DNA of 46,140 nt from Actinomycetes bacterium (GTDB lineage: Bacteria > Actinomycetota > Actinomycetes > Nanopelagicales > Nanopelagicaceae). Positions 9,600 through 18,035 of this stretch are shown here, piece after piece. The stretch spans positions 1-46,140 of the forward strand of contig BJFY01000011.1 of the NCBI GenBank assembly GCA_014190155.1. Direction: 5' to 3'. Within the stretch, counting starts at the first letter, position 1, and every line of letters begins with the position of its first letter. A program made the position numbers and the translations under genes. The notes beneath the pieces are model-generated. The model did not search any database. It was not told the origin of the DNA and saw only the letters and a list, made by a program, of their open reading frames with translations.

Positions 9600-10625
9600 C
9601 TATTCGAGGGTTAATCCCACGAAGTGCACTTCTGGCTCCAACGTAATTCCAAATACCTCTTTAACCCGGCCGCGGGCATTTCGGGCTAACTCGGCAATAT
9701 CGGTTGCAGTTGCGGTCCCGCCATTTACTAAAGCTAAAACATGTTTGGTGGAGACGTGTGCGCCTGCGTGCACATCACCTTTCTTAACGCCCGCGTGCTC
9801 CATTAACCATGCTGCCGAAGTTTTAATCCGACCATCGCTTTGTGGCCAACGCGGCGCACTTTCAGGAAGTTTTGCAGCATGTTCTACGCTAAGAATTGGA
9901 TTAACAAAGAATGAACCAGCCGACCACGAATCTGGATCGTTAGCATCTAATAACATTCCCTTGCTAGCACGTAGTGCTAGCACCGCGGCACGTACATCAC
10001 TTATCAGAGCTCGTTCTTCTAATTTAATTCCTAGGAAATTTGCTAGCTCTTGATACTTAATTGGAAGCGACATTTCACCACTTCGCAATTGAAAGGTAAC
10101 ATCTAAAATTACATATCGATTTGGCTCTTTCTTAAATATTGAGGAGCGATAAGAAAACTCACAACTTTGGTTTGTAAAGGTCCGTTGGTCATTACTCTTT
10201 CGATCAAAAGTTCGGACTTTCGCAATAACTTCAGCAACTTCGTGTCCGTACGCGCCAATATTTTGAATCGGCGCACCACCAACGGTTCCAGGTATACCAC
10301 TTAAAGTTTCTAGCCCAGCAAATCCTTTGCTCATAATCCATGCAACGAATTGATCCCAATCTTCGCCTGCTGCGACGGTAATCATGCCGCCGCTACATGC
10401 ATCTACTTCATACGTATTCCCTTTAGTTTCAACGCGAATTACTGTGCCTTTAAAACCAGCATCCCCAACTAAAACATTAGAGCCGCCGCCAATTACTAAT
10501 AGCGGTTCGCGTGCGCTATCTGCTTCTTGAATCGCAGCAATCAAATCAACTTCAGTAGTCGCGTGCACAAACTTCTGTGCGGGTCCACCAACATGCAAGC
10601 TGGTGTACTGCGAGAGATTTTCCAT
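9600..10625 (-). CDS. murB: UDP-N-acetylenolpyruvoylglucosamine reductase
   Basis: MurB, the FAD- and NADPH-dependent reductase that makes UDP-N-acetylmuramic acid for peptidoglycan. FAD-binding segments are clear: YTSLHVGGPA at the N-terminus, LLVIGGGSNVLVGDAGF, and GLETLSGIPGTVGGAPIQNIGAYG. The C-terminal domain has WSAGSFFVNP, including the catalytic Ser, and SAAWLMEHAG. Length 341 is typical of type I MurB. The ATG has a TANNNT box six bases upstream and no Shine-Dalgarno, so it is probably a leaderless gene with its promoter inside the end of the upstream gene. Confidence 0.95.
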   Translation of the reverse strand: MENLSQYTSLHVGGPAQKFVHATTEVDLIAAIQEADSAREPLLVIGGGSNVLVGDAGFKGTVIRVETKGNTYEVDACSGGMITVAAGEDWDQFVAWIMSKGFAGLETLSGIPGTVGGAPIQNIGAYGHEVAEVIAKVRTFDRKSNDQRTFTNQSCEFSYRSSIFKKEPNRYVILDVTFQLRSGEMSLPIKYQELANFLGIKLEERALISDVRAAVLALRASKGMLLDANDPDSWSAGSFFVNPILSVEHAAKLPESAPRWPQSDGRIKTSAAWLMEHAGVKKGDVHAGAHVSTKHVLALVNGGTATATDIAELARNARGRVKEVFGITLEPEVHFVGLTLE

Positions 10626-10631
10626 ATCTTA

Positions 10632-10637
10632 AGGCTA
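10632..10637 (-). promoter_or_regulatory. Candidate leaderless -10 box of murB
   Basis: TAGCCT on the minus strand ends exactly six bases before the murB ATG, the spacing seen at six other genes in this window. It overlaps the last codons of the preceding gene. Confidence 0.5.
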
Positions 10638-11318
10638 CCTGCGCGGTGCGAGAATGTCCTCGTGTCCGCGAAAGCGCTCCAAAATACGCTGGTAATTCTT
10701 CTTGGAATTCTTATCCCGGTACTCCGGATTTACATCGTGATACCCATGGTGTCGACCTTGAATTAACGGCAAATCAATTTGCAATAACTTTCCGCCGTTT
10801 TCACGAATCACCAGCGACATTTCGATATCCGCATTTCGGTAATAAGTTGCACTTGGGTTTGCACCGCCTGCCGCAACCATGAATTCTCGATCGAAGGCCA
10901 TAAAATATGAAAAGAGCACATCTACTTCGCCATCACCTTTATCTTCAGTGCTGCGCCACTCATCGGCTAGATTTACTAATCCGCCGCGCCAGCCAACTGC
11001 TTTGTAACCTTCAGCAAATTTCATAATCGTTGGCGTAATTGCATCACCAGTGAATTGCGTTGATGGATCCATCAAAATCACATACTTACTATTTATTCGG
11101 CCTACGAGTTGATTAACTGAATGGCCCCAACCAAGTTTATTTTTCTGCCAATTTGCAGTCAGATTTGCAAATTCTGCCAACGGTTCGCAGAGAGTTTTAT
11201 TTTCTTTTCCAGAAGTCTCAATGTAAATTGGTGTGTCGGTATGCGCTCGAATAGATTTTATACAAGTAATTAAATCTTCTTGAAAACCATCAGCAATAAC
11301 GGCAATTATGGCGTTCAC
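10635..11318 (-). CDS. Glycosyltransferase family 2-like protein
   Basis: Probable cytosolic GT-A fold glycosyltransferase-like protein of 227 residues. It starts with a Rossmann-like strand (AIIAVIADGFQEDL), has a region resembling the nucleotide-sugar site (SKYVILMDPSTQFTGDA), then an acidic segment with YYRNADIEMSLVIRENGGKL, as in GT2 enzymes where the acceptor base lies. No membrane helices are visible. A GTG at 11318 overlaps the preceding stop as GTGA, so I prefer it to an upstream ATG inside the previous gene. Its position between the dehydratase pair and murB suggests an envelope role, but donor and acceptor are unknown. Confidence 0.65.
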   Translation of the reverse strand: MNAIIAVIADGFQEDLITCIKSIRAHTDTPIYIETSGKENKTLCEPLAEFANLTANWQKNKLGWGHSVNQLVGRINSKYVILMDPSTQFTGDAITPTIMKFAEGYKAVGWRGGLVNLADEWRSTEDKGDGEVDVLFSYFMAFDREFMVAAGGANPSATYYRNADIEMSLVIRENGGKLLQIDLPLIQGRHHGYHDVNPEYRDKNSKKNYQRILERFRGHEDILAPRR

Positions 11319-11719
11319 AGCAGTGAAACTGTTGCTTTCGCCATTCCCAATACTTTTACACCCGCACACTCAACTGTAATTTCTAGCCTTACTTGGCGAG
11401 CTGATACTTCTTCGATTACGGCGCTTATAGTTATTTCAACATCTACCCCAGCTGGAACCACTACTGGCTTTGTAAATCGAGATGAAATTTCCGTTACTGC
11501 GGCGGCACTACCCGCCCACTTTGTTACATAGCTGCCAGCGAGCGCCATAGTTAACATGCCATGTGCAATTACATCTGGAAGTCCGACTGATTTAGCAATT
11601 GCTTCATCTTGATGAATCGGATTTTGATCACCGCCAGCGTTGGCATACTCCACAAGCGTCGCCCGATTAATCTTGTATGTTTCGGCTGATATTTGATAAC
11701 CAAGTTCTACAACTCTCAT
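11315..11719 (-). CDS. MaoC-like (R)-hydratase, HadB-type subunit
   Basis: Hot-dog fold dehydratase with the MaoC/hydratase-2 motif: DQNPIHQDEAIAKSVGLPD followed by IAHGM, which supplies the catalytic Asp and His. Its 134 residues match HadB of mycobacteria, which together with HadA dehydrates 3-hydroxyacyl-ACP or -CoA. The ATG at 11719 overlaps the stop of the upstream partner as ATGA; a longer frame to 11770 would overlap that gene further and is unlikely. Whether it serves fatty acid synthesis or another acyl pathway cannot be told from the sequence. Confidence 0.88.
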   Translation of the reverse strand: MRVVELGYQISAETYKINRATLVEYANAGGDQNPIHQDEAIAKSVGLPDVIAHGMLTMALAGSYVTKWAGSAAAVTEISSRFTKPVVVPAGVDVEITISAVIEEVSARQVRLEITVECAGVKVLGMAKATVSLL

Positions 11720-12099
11720 CCGCGCACCACCAATGTAGTCCATTGAACTTGGGCTAACTCTTCGCCACAACGTAAGTCGGTCCGGACTGTAACAATTTCA
11801 TTTCCGGCAACAGCGCGATAACTTTCGATTGTTGAAGTACATGTAACTTCATCACCGGCATGAAGCGGGCGATTATTTTGAAACTTCTGATCGCCATGGA
11901 CAACTCGAGTCCAATCCAAACCATTCTCTTCTAAAAGAGTTTGGGAAGGTCCGAGCGAAATCATGATCGAATATGTAACTGGTGAATTTATTACTTCGCT
12001 CTCGCCAATAGCGTGCGCAAAATTAGAGATTGATTCTTGGGTGACTTTAAATGTGCTTGAACTCTTACGACTCTTCCCGACGGCATCGGGATTAAACAT
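11716..12099 (-). CDS. MaoC N-terminal-like dehydratase partner, HadA-type subunit
   Basis: Hot-dog protein of 127 residues related to the FAS1-like dehydratase (HadA) half of the HadAB heterodimer. Recognisable features are the N-terminal FNPDAVGKSRKS, the ISNFAHAIGE segment and VVHGDQKFQNNRPLHAGDEV, which forms the substrate lid. It lacks the catalytic Asp/His pair, as HadA does. It lies 24 bases after rpmG with an AAAGGTC ribosome binding site and overlaps hadB-like by four bases. The rpmG-hadA-hadB order is the same as in mycobacteria and streptomycetes. Confidence 0.87.
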   Translation of the reverse strand: MFNPDAVGKSRKSSSTFKVTQESISNFAHAIGESEVINSPVTYSIMISLGPSQTLLEENGLDWTRVVHGDQKFQNNRPLHAGDEVTCTSTIESYRAVAGNEIVTVRTDLRCGEELAQVQWTTLVVRG

Positions 12100-12123
12100 C
12101 GGTTAGACCTTTGAAAGAAAGGT

Positions 12124-12294
12124 TTAGCGAGTTTCGCGGTGCAGAGTTGATGCGTTGCAACGTGCACAGAACTTCTTTAGTTCCATACGATCTGGATCGT
12201 TGCGACGGTTTTTACGAGTGATGTAATTACGTTCTTTGCAGTCAACGCATGCCATAGTGATCTTTGGGCGAACATCCGCACTCTTGCTGGCCAT
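12124..12294 (-). CDS. rpmG: 50S ribosomal protein L33
   Basis: Small ribosomal protein of 56 residues ([20 protein letters not shown] ... HRETR), missed by simple length cut-offs. Two CxxC pairs (CVDC at 16-19 and CARC at 43-46) make this the zinc-binding form of L33. Basic segments [18 protein letters not shown] bind rRNA. The ribosome binding site is AGAGGAG. It heads the operon with the HadA/HadB-type dehydratases and is separated from the upstream tRNA genes by a terminator. Confidence 0.95.
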   Translation of the reverse strand: MASKSADVRPKITMACVDCKERNYITRKNRRNDPDRMELKKFCARCNASTLHRETR

Positions 12295-12370
12295 GGTGAC
12301 TCCTCTTTAGCTGCGAGTTATTTCAGAACTGATGAGGGAGCGAGAATACCTAAGCACCCTGTGGATGGCA

Positions 12371-12411
12371 AAAATTAGAAAAGTCTCGTACTCAATGGTG
12401 AATACGAGACT
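12371..12411 (-). terminator. Terminator after tRNA-Met
   Basis: A perfect 9-bp stem (12403-12411 with 12382-12390, 12-base loop) starts ten bases after the tRNA-Met 3' end on the minus strand and is followed by TTTTCTAATTTTT. It ends the tRNA-Thr/tRNA-Met transcript before rpmG. Confidence 0.8.
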
Positions 12412-12420
12412 TCTTTCTAG

Positions 12421-12494
12421 TAGCGGAGGCGGGATTTGAACCCACGACACAGCGATTATGAGCCGCTTGCTCTACCAAGCTGAGCTACCCCGCC
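12421..12494 (-). tRNA. trnM: tRNA-Met (anticodon CAT), elongator type
   Basis: Cloverleaf of 74 bases on the minus strand. The anticodon loop is CTCATAA (anticodon CAT), D-arm AGCTCAGCTTGGTAGAGC, T-loop TTCAAAT, acceptor GGCGGGG paired with CTCCGCT with two G-U pairs. The first pair is G-U rather than the unpaired C-A of initiators, and the anticodon stem lacks three G-C pairs, so it is the elongator form. Confidence 0.93.
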
Positions 12495-12506
12495 AGATCT
12501 CTTGCG

Positions 12507-12579
12507 AGCCCCCTATCGGAATCGAACCGATGACCTTTTCCTTACCATGGAAACACTCTACCAACTGAGCTAAGGGGGC
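12507..12579 (-). tRNA. trnT: tRNA-Thr (anticodon GGT)
   Basis: Cloverleaf of 73 bases on the minus strand. Acceptor GCCCCCT/AGGGGGC, anticodon stem TTTCC/GGAAA around loop ATGGTAA (anticodon GGT), T-loop TTCGATT. It is first in a short transcript with tRNA-Met, 12 bases away. Confidence 0.95.
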
Positions 12580-12591
12580 GAATATCCGCAA

Positions 12592-12597
12592 ATCTTA
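12592..12597 (-). promoter_or_regulatory. Candidate -10 box of the tRNA-Thr/tRNA-Met unit
   Basis: TAAGAT on the minus strand lies 12 bases before the tRNA-Thr 5' end, with a TTACAA-like -35 candidate 15 bases further upstream. The spacing is slightly short, so this is tentative. Confidence 0.4.
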
Positions 12598-12622
12598 CCG
12601 CTACTAATACTGTTGTAAGAAA

Positions 12623-13573
12623 TTACCGTTTGGGATCAAGCACAATTTTGCCAGTTGTCGCTCTCGACAACATTGCTCGGTGTGCATCTGCTGCAGCTGA
12701 AAGTGGATATGTACCGCCTACATGCGGCTTTAATTTTCCACCAACAATCAATCCAAATAACTCAATCAATACATCAACTAATAACTCTTTCTTGCCGAAA
12801 CAATTCATCAACCAAAACCCACTAATAGTTCGCGATCCATGCATTAAAGAACCGGGATGTACTAATTGTGGCGCTTGGCGGGAAGCCATTCCGTAGAAAA
12901 CTATTCGGCCAAATGGCGCTAACGCCTCTAACGATTGATCGAATGTTTTTCCGCCAACCATTTCCAGAATTAAATCAACAGGTTTGCCATTATTGGCCGC
13001 GATTAACGCGCCTTTCAAATCTTCGGCTTTTGCATCAACTACAGCATCGGCGCCGAGCTCAATACAAAGTTTTTTCTTTTCATCTGAGGATGTAACTGCG
13101 ATGACAAAAGCGCCCCAGAACTTTGCTAATTGAATTGCAATCGAGCCAACTCCGCCAGCTCCGGCATGTACCACAACTGATTCGCCCTTTTTGAAATGTC
13201 CTACTGTTTTAATAATATGAAATGCAGTAGTTCCTTGAACTGCCATCGCTAACGCCGCGCCATCGCTAACGCCATCTGGAATAGGGATTAAAGTCGCACT
13301 TGCTACCGAAACTTTTGAGGCATATCCACCTTGGCCGACAAATGAAAGAACGCGCTTTCCGCTTGTTGTCGTGCCGACAACTTCAATCCCAGGAATTAGC
13401 GGAAGTGTTTGCTTTGCTAAGTAACTATCTTCGGTCTGATGGGTATCTGCGTAATTAATTCCAATCGCAGTCACATCAAGGATCTCTTCGCCAGCTCCTG
13501 CAATTGGATCTGGGAGTTCGGTTAGTTGCATTACTTCTGGACCACCGAATTTGGTGATCTGAATAGCTTTCAT
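12623..13573 (-). CDS. Quinone oxidoreductase-like MDR family protein
   Basis: NAD(P)H-dependent medium-chain reductase of the quinone oxidoreductase (QOR) branch, 316 residues. The N-terminal catalytic domain (MKAIQITKFGGPEVMQLTEL; GINYADTHQ) lacks the zinc ligands of alcohol dehydrogenases. The Rossmann part has VVHAGAGGVGSIAIQLAKFWG at about residues 134-154. It begins two bases after the stop of the upstream permease, with AGGA just before the ATG, so it is the last gene of the sugar ABC operon. Its substrate, and whether it acts on the imported compound, are unknown. Confidence 0.85.
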   Translation of the reverse strand: MKAIQITKFGGPEVMQLTELPDPIAGAGEEILDVTAIGINYADTHQTEDSYLAKQTLPLIPGIEVVGTTTSGKRVLSFVGQGGYASKVSVASATLIPIPDGVSDGAALAMAVQGTTAFHIIKTVGHFKKGESVVVHAGAGGVGSIAIQLAKFWGAFVIAVTSSDEKKKLCIELGADAVVDAKAEDLKGALIAANNGKPVDLILEMVGGKTFDQSLEALAPFGRIVFYGMASRQAPQLVHPGSLMHGSRTISGFWLMNCFGKKELLVDVLIELFGLIVGGKLKPHVGGTYPLSAAADAHRAMLSRATTGKIVLDPKR

Positions 13574-13575
13574 AT

Positions 13576-14460
13576 TTATCCTTTAGTAGAACCGAGAGTT
13601 AGGCCGGAGATGAATTGTTTTCTTAGAACAAAGAATAAAATAACTGTTGGAGCAGCTGCCAAAATAGCACCAGCAGCTAGTAGATTGAAATCTGTCACAA
13701 ATTCTCCATTTAATCTGCGCAAACCGGAGGTTATAGGTCGCTTAGAATCCTGCGATACAAGTATTAACGCCCAGAAGAAATCATTATAAATCCAGGTTGT
13801 CATTAACACTCCGAGAGCTGCAAGTGGCGGCCTAATCAAAGGCAAAATAACGCGCCAATAATGGGTAAATACTGAAGCGCCATCCACGATTGCAGATTCG
13901 GATATTTCTTTCGGAATTGTCTTCATATATGAAGAGAGCACAAATGTCGCAAAGCCGGTTTGGAATGCCACGTGAATCAATATCAAACCAAGATAATTGT
14001 TATATAGAAAGTTGCGATTTCCAACTAGATCGCCAACCCAGATATACATCCAAAAAACGGGAATGTATACCAACACTGCCGGCAACATGTTTCCAGCAGT
14101 AAAAACTAATAACAATGGCAAACTAAATTTAAATTTATAGCGCGAAACTATGAATGCGATTAACGAACCAAGGAAGAGCGTAATAATAACGGCAGGAATC
14201 GTTACATATAGCGAATTCAGGAAATAACCTAAAATATGCATCTGCTTAAAAGCTGCGAAGTAGTTATCAAAATTTAATCGCTTCGGCCAAGAAAATACGC
14301 CATAACTAACTACATCGCTATATGGTCGTAGCGAGGTCCAAATCGTCCAAAGAATTGGAAAAATCCAGACGAAAGCAAAGAACCCGATAAATGTGGAGAT
14401 GAAAGCATCTTTACGTTTCTGGCTATTTCGATACTTCTGATCTTGAACGATTGTGCTCAT
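13576..14460 (-). CDS. Carbohydrate ABC transporter permease (MalG type)
   Basis: Inner-membrane permease of a CUT1 family sugar importer, 294 residues with six predicted membrane helices. The cytoplasmic EAA loop that docks the ATPase reads ISESAIVDGASVFTHYWRVI followed by LPLIRPPLAALG. The start ATG directly abuts the stop codon of the partner permease (TAG-ATG). It is downstream of a binding protein and a MalF-type permease and upstream of a QOR-like gene. No ATPase gene is nearby, so it must use a shared one such as MsiK, as is common in actinobacteria. Confidence 0.9.
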   Translation of the reverse strand: MSTIVQDQKYRNSQKRKDAFISTFIGFFAFVWIFPILWTIWTSLRPYSDVVSYGVFSWPKRLNFDNYFAAFKQMHILGYFLNSLYVTIPAVIITLFLGSLIAFIVSRYKFKFSLPLLLVFTAGNMLPAVLVYIPVFWMYIWVGDLVGNRNFLYNNYLGLILIHVAFQTGFATFVLSSYMKTIPKEISESAIVDGASVFTHYWRVILPLIRPPLAALGVLMTTWIYNDFFWALILVSQDSKRPITSGLRRLNGEFVTDFNLLAAGAILAAAPTVILFFVLRKQFISGLTLGSTKG

Positions 14461-15369
14461 CTATGAATCCTCTTTAAATACGGTACGCAAGTATCCGATA
14501 ATTGGGCCAATGCAAAGTACTAACAAGATCACGGCTAACGCAGCGCCTTTCATCGAAATTCCTTGGCCAGCAAAGTTTTGATAAACCAAAATATTAAGAA
14601 GTGGCCAACTTGTACTTGATCCGTAGATTATGAAAACCAAGTCAAAGGCACGGAGCGATTCGATCAGAGTAATCACCACAATGATGATGTTGACCGGTTT
14701 CATTGCGGGCAGGATTACTTTCCTAAAAGTCTGCCATTCTGTTGCGCCATCAATAGCTGAGGCTTCTTTAAGTGACGGATCTACCGACTTTAAGCCTGAT
14801 AAATAGAGCAACATGATGTAACCAATATGGCGCCACGATGCTACCGCCATAATGACATAGGTGTTTATTTTGTAATTACCCCAAATAGAAACCGCATTAC
14901 CAATATCGCGGCCCATTAAGCCTTGGATAAACCCGCCTGGCTGGAACATGAAGTTCCAGATAATTCCGATAACAGCAAGCGATAATACAACTGGAATGTA
15001 ATAAATTGATTCATAAATCTTATGGCCTTTGATCTTTCGGTCAATTTGATAGGCCAATAAAATCCCTAGCGGAGTTGCTAGGAACGAGAACCAGAGCAGC
15101 CAGATTAGATTATTTTTTAGAGCTTCATAGAAAAGCGTGTCATTTAGGAAAATATTCTTATAATTCGCAAATCCGGCCCATTTGATATCGGATATCCGAA
15201 TTCCGTTCCAATATGTAAAAGATAATAAAATTGTTGCTAGAGCGGGAATCCAGAGAAAAATTAATTGAACAAAAGTTGGAAATCCTACGAAAGCAGAGAG
15301 TGTAAATCGGTCATTCCGGGAAAGAGAGCGACGGCTGCGAACTTTTTTGTCCACAGCCGTCGTATTCAC
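14461..15369 (-). CDS. Carbohydrate ABC transporter permease (MalF type)
   Basis: Second permease subunit of the same CUT1 sugar importer, 302 residues, with a basic N-terminus (KKVRSRRSLSRNDR), six membrane helices and an EAA loop (LKEASAIDGATEWQTFRKVI LPAMKP). It begins 36 bases after the binding protein gene and joins the MalG-type subunit with no gap. Context and motif order leave little doubt about family; the transported sugar cannot be read. Confidence 0.9.
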   Translation of the reverse strand: MNTTAVDKKVRSRRSLSRNDRFTLSAFVGFPTFVQLIFLWIPALATILLSFTYWNGIRISDIKWAGFANYKNIFLNDTLFYEALKNNLIWLLWFSFLATPLGILLAYQIDRKIKGHKIYESIYYIPVVLSLAVIGIIWNFMFQPGGFIQGLMGRDIGNAVSIWGNYKINTYVIMAVASWRHIGYIMLLYLSGLKSVDPSLKEASAIDGATEWQTFRKVILPAMKPVNIIIVVITLIESLRAFDLVFIIYGSSTSWPLLNILVYQNFAGQGISMKGAALAVILLVLCIGPIIGYLRTVFKEDS

Positions 15370-15405
15370 TTCTTAACCCTAATCTAATTCGTTAAATTCA
15401 ACGAA

Positions 15406-16713
15406 TTAAAGTTTAGGTAGCGCATCCCATTGTGCTTGGGTGTTTTCCAGAATCTTATTAAGATCTTTTGGATTCTTAAGGAAGTTCTGGATTGCTACGC
15501 CCACCACTGGACCAGCAAAGTCACCACGAGTATCGCGGTCTAGGAAGAACATGATGTTCTTCGCAGCGCCGAGAACTGCGAGCTTCTGCTTATTGAAAGC
15601 ATCATAAGTAGAAGTATCGAAATCGCTGCTGATGTAAATGCTGGTGTCGCCACCTGCAATAGCTGCGTCGATACCTTCTTTTGAGCCCCAGAATTGAGCG
15701 AGGTCTTTTCCGCCCTCAACGTTGGCGCCATTAGCGGCAACAGAAACACCATCAAGCGGAGCGTCGATTGTGTCGACACCAAACTCTGGATTGATTTCTG
15801 GGAATGGCACGATCCATAGATCGTCGTAATCTGCTTGTGACTTAGCTTTGAAGTCGTTTGCGAACCATGAACCCATAAGCATTGCGCCGCACTTCTTCTG
15901 TAGTAGAAGATCGCGCATGCCATCCCATGAAATATCAAGAATATTCTTGTTCATGAATGGGATTAACTGTTCCATGTGCTTGAAAACTTCAACAACCTTT
16001 GGATCAGTCCAAGATTGCTTACCATTCAACAACTCGATATGGAATTGATATCCATTTAGACGTGCGTTGATGATGTCGAATGTACCCATTGCTTCCCAAC
16101 CACCCTTATCACCTAGTGCGAAACCGACTAGGCCTTTTTTCTGGGTGAGTGTGCACATCTTGATGAAATCATCCCAAGTTGCGATGTTCTCTGGGTCCAT
16201 ACCAATATCGGCAACCATTGACTTGCGATAGTGCAAGCCCCATGGGTAATAAGTTGTAGGAATAATGTATTGCTTGCCATCTGCAGGGTTAGTTGCACCT
16301 TGGATAGCAGCAGCAGAGAGGGAACTTCCTAACGCTTTAATTTGATCTGAGACATCTGCAAGTAGCCCAGCATCTGCACGTGCATTGGTGCGCCAACCGG
16401 CCATCCAACCAAATGCATCATCAGGAGTACCTTGCATGATTTGCACAAAGTTATTCTGGAAGTCATCCGAGTTAACTTGTTGTGCAATAACTTTATTACC
16501 AGACTTTGCAGTGTATGCATCGTTTACTGATTTAGCGATTGCATCACCGGTCTCGCCGCCACCACGAGTTGCCCAATGGACATCTCCAGTAACTTTTTTC
16601 TTACCGCAACTAGATAGAAGTGCGCCGCCTCCTACGAGACCAGCACCACCAAGAGCTGCACCTTTAAGAACTGTACGTCGCGATACGCCAGCTCCATTTT
16701 TTTCTGTTGCCAT
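15406..16713 (-). CDS. Sugar ABC transporter substrate-binding protein, Tat lipoprotein-like
   Basis: Extracytoplasmic solute-binding protein of family 1, about 435 residues. The N-terminus has a twin-arginine motif, SRRTVLKG, a hydrophobic Ala/Gly stretch and a lipobox-like LLSSC, so it is probably exported by Tat and lipid-anchored. The mature part has the family pattern of aromatic residues (WATRGGGETGD; WMAGWRTNA; TTYYPWGLHY). The in-frame ATG at 16734 has no ribosome binding site, while ATG 16713 follows AGAGAA, so the latter is chosen. It is the first gene of an operon with two permeases and a QOR-like gene, and carries a distinctive motif in its promoter. Confidence 0.88.
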   Translation of the reverse strand: MATEKNGAGVSRRTVLKGAALGGAGLVGGGALLSSCGKKKVTGDVHWATRGGGETGDAIAKSVNDAYTAKSGNKVIAQQVNSDDFQNNFVQIMQGTPDDAFGWMAGWRTNARADAGLLADVSDQIKALGSSLSAAAIQGATNPADGKQYIIPTTYYPWGLHYRKSMVADIGMDPENIATWDDFIKMCTLTQKKGLVGFALGDKGGWEAMGTFDIINARLNGYQFHIELLNGKQSWTDPKVVEVFKHMEQLIPFMNKNILDISWDGMRDLLLQKKCGAMLMGSWFANDFKAKSQADYDDLWIVPFPEINPEFGVDTIDAPLDGVSVAANGANVEGGKDLAQFWGSKEGIDAAIAGGDTSIYISSDFDTSTYDAFNKQKLAVLGAAKNIMFFLDRDTRGDFAGPVVGVAIQNFLKNPKDLNKILENTQAQWDALPKL

Positions 16714-16781
16714 TCGTTTCTCTATTCTCTTCATAGGCTATGAATAACGTCTCGCCCCCGAGTTGGAAGTAAGACGGTGGG

Positions 16782-16830
16782 AATCTACGCTCACAAAGGC
16801 AGTAAAGAACCTACTGACAGGTAACAATTT
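16782..16830 (-). promoter_or_regulatory. Promoter and operator-like motif of the 16.7-kb sugar ABC operon
   Basis: A -10-like TAGATT (16782-16787, minus strand) lies 14 bases from a 29-base motif (16802-16830) that matches 23 of 29 positions of a motif upstream of the 43.3-kb ABC operon. Its conserved core on the minus strand is AATTGTTACCTG followed after four bases by TAGGTT, an imperfect inverted repeat. No good -35 hexamer is present, which fits an activator or repressor site. Confidence 0.55.
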
Positions 16831-16860
16831 GGTCACGTTTTCCAAAAAATACTGAAATCT

Positions 16861-18030
16861 TTACACATATCTATTGGATACCAGCGTAGAAGCTGCCAAT
16901 AACCCAGCCAACCCAAGAAATACCGAACTAACCCCCATCGATCCAGCCACCAAGCCGGCCCCGACCGGCAAAATAAATTGGCCAACTCTATTACCAGTTA
17001 ATCGAAGTGAGATCGCCATTCCACGTTCTTCAGGTGCCGAAGCAAGTGACACCCAAGCCATGGTTAACGGCTGTCCAATTCCTAACGCAAATCCCGCCAC
17101 CAAAATAATCGCTTCGATAATTAAAACATTGGCTGTCAGTATCAACGAACCAATTGTTACCGTTGCCACCAAACCACTTAAAATCATAATTCGTTTAGAA
17201 CCAAATCTTCTACTTAACTCCCCTAAAAATAGCCGCGACAACATTGATGCACCAGAGCGGATTGCCAAAATAGTTCCAATTACAACAGGCGATAAATTAT
17301 TCTCTTTGCCAAATAGCGGTAAGAAAATAACAAGTACATCTACCGTTGATGAAACTGCCGCAGAAGTAAAGAGCGCGGACTTTAACCCTGGATTTTTAAT
17401 TACTTCCCGCGCTTTAACTTTATGATCGGATGCCGCAACTTTATCTGCAATCGAAACTTTTAAGCTCTTAGTAAATAAAATAGGTAACACTCCAATAAAA
17501 GCCAGCACCGCTGAAACTAAAAACGCAGTAGCGGTTGACTTAGGAAGTGAACCATTTGAACCACCAGTTATGCCACTAAGGAGCGAACCAACCATCTGTC
17601 CGAGCGATGCGCTAAAAGTGTAATAACCAAAATATTTATCATACGAACCTGGCTCACTCCGATTAGCCATCATAGTTTGGCCACCAACCATGACAGCTAA
17701 ATGACCAGTGCCCGCAATCGCCGTGAGAACTCCTAATACTAAAAATGAATTAGCGTTTGAAAGTAAGAGCCCGGTAACTAAAACCGTAATTCCGCCCCAT
17801 AGTAAAAACTTTTTCTCGCCAACTTTTCCAACTAACCGCCCAAACGAGACTGCCAACGCCACCGGCAAAATCGCATAAAGCGCACCTAAAACTCCGATTC
17901 CAGTTCCATCTAGACCTAGTTCAAGCCCACGATAAGTAATCATCGGGCGAATTACATAAATTGCACCTTGCAAGAGCGCGGAATTAAAGAGCGTTAATAA
18001 CGCCCATCTTTGGATTATTCCTGACCGCAT
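16861..18030 (-). CDS. Major facilitator superfamily transporter
   Basis: Integral membrane transporter with about 12 helices, 389 residues. The MFS loop after helix 2 reads GRLVGKVGEKKFLLWGG, and the equivalent in the second half is GELSRRFGSKRIMILSG. The duplicated 6+6 layout and length are typical of drug-efflux-like or metabolite MFS carriers. It starts five bases after the tctA stop, so it belongs to the tct operon and may export a product or antiport a counter-ion of the imported acid, though this is guesswork. An antisense frame of 183 codons within it is a shadow. Confidence 0.85.
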   Translation of the reverse strand: MRSGIIQRWALLTLFNSALLQGAIYVIRPMITYRGLELGLDGTGIGVLGALYAILPVALAVSFGRLVGKVGEKKFLLWGGITVLVTGLLLSNANSFLVLGVLTAIAGTGHLAVMVGGQTMMANRSEPGSYDKYFGYYTFSASLGQMVGSLLSGITGGSNGSLPKSTATAFLVSAVLAFIGVLPILFTKSLKVSIADKVAASDHKVKAREVIKNPGLKSALFTSAAVSSTVDVLVIFLPLFGKENNLSPVVIGTILAIRSGASMLSRLFLGELSRRFGSKRIMILSGLVATVTIGSLILTANVLIIEAIILVAGFALGIGQPLTMAWVSLASAPEERGMAISLRLTGNRVGQFILPVGAGLVAGSMGVSSVFLGLAGLLAASTLVSNRYV

Positions 18031-18035
18031 GCTTA

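Noticed and set aside
16874-17425. 183-codon plus-strand frame inside the MFS gene
   Set aside because: Antisense shadow of a membrane protein; composition is unlike real proteins of the window and there is no ribosome binding site.
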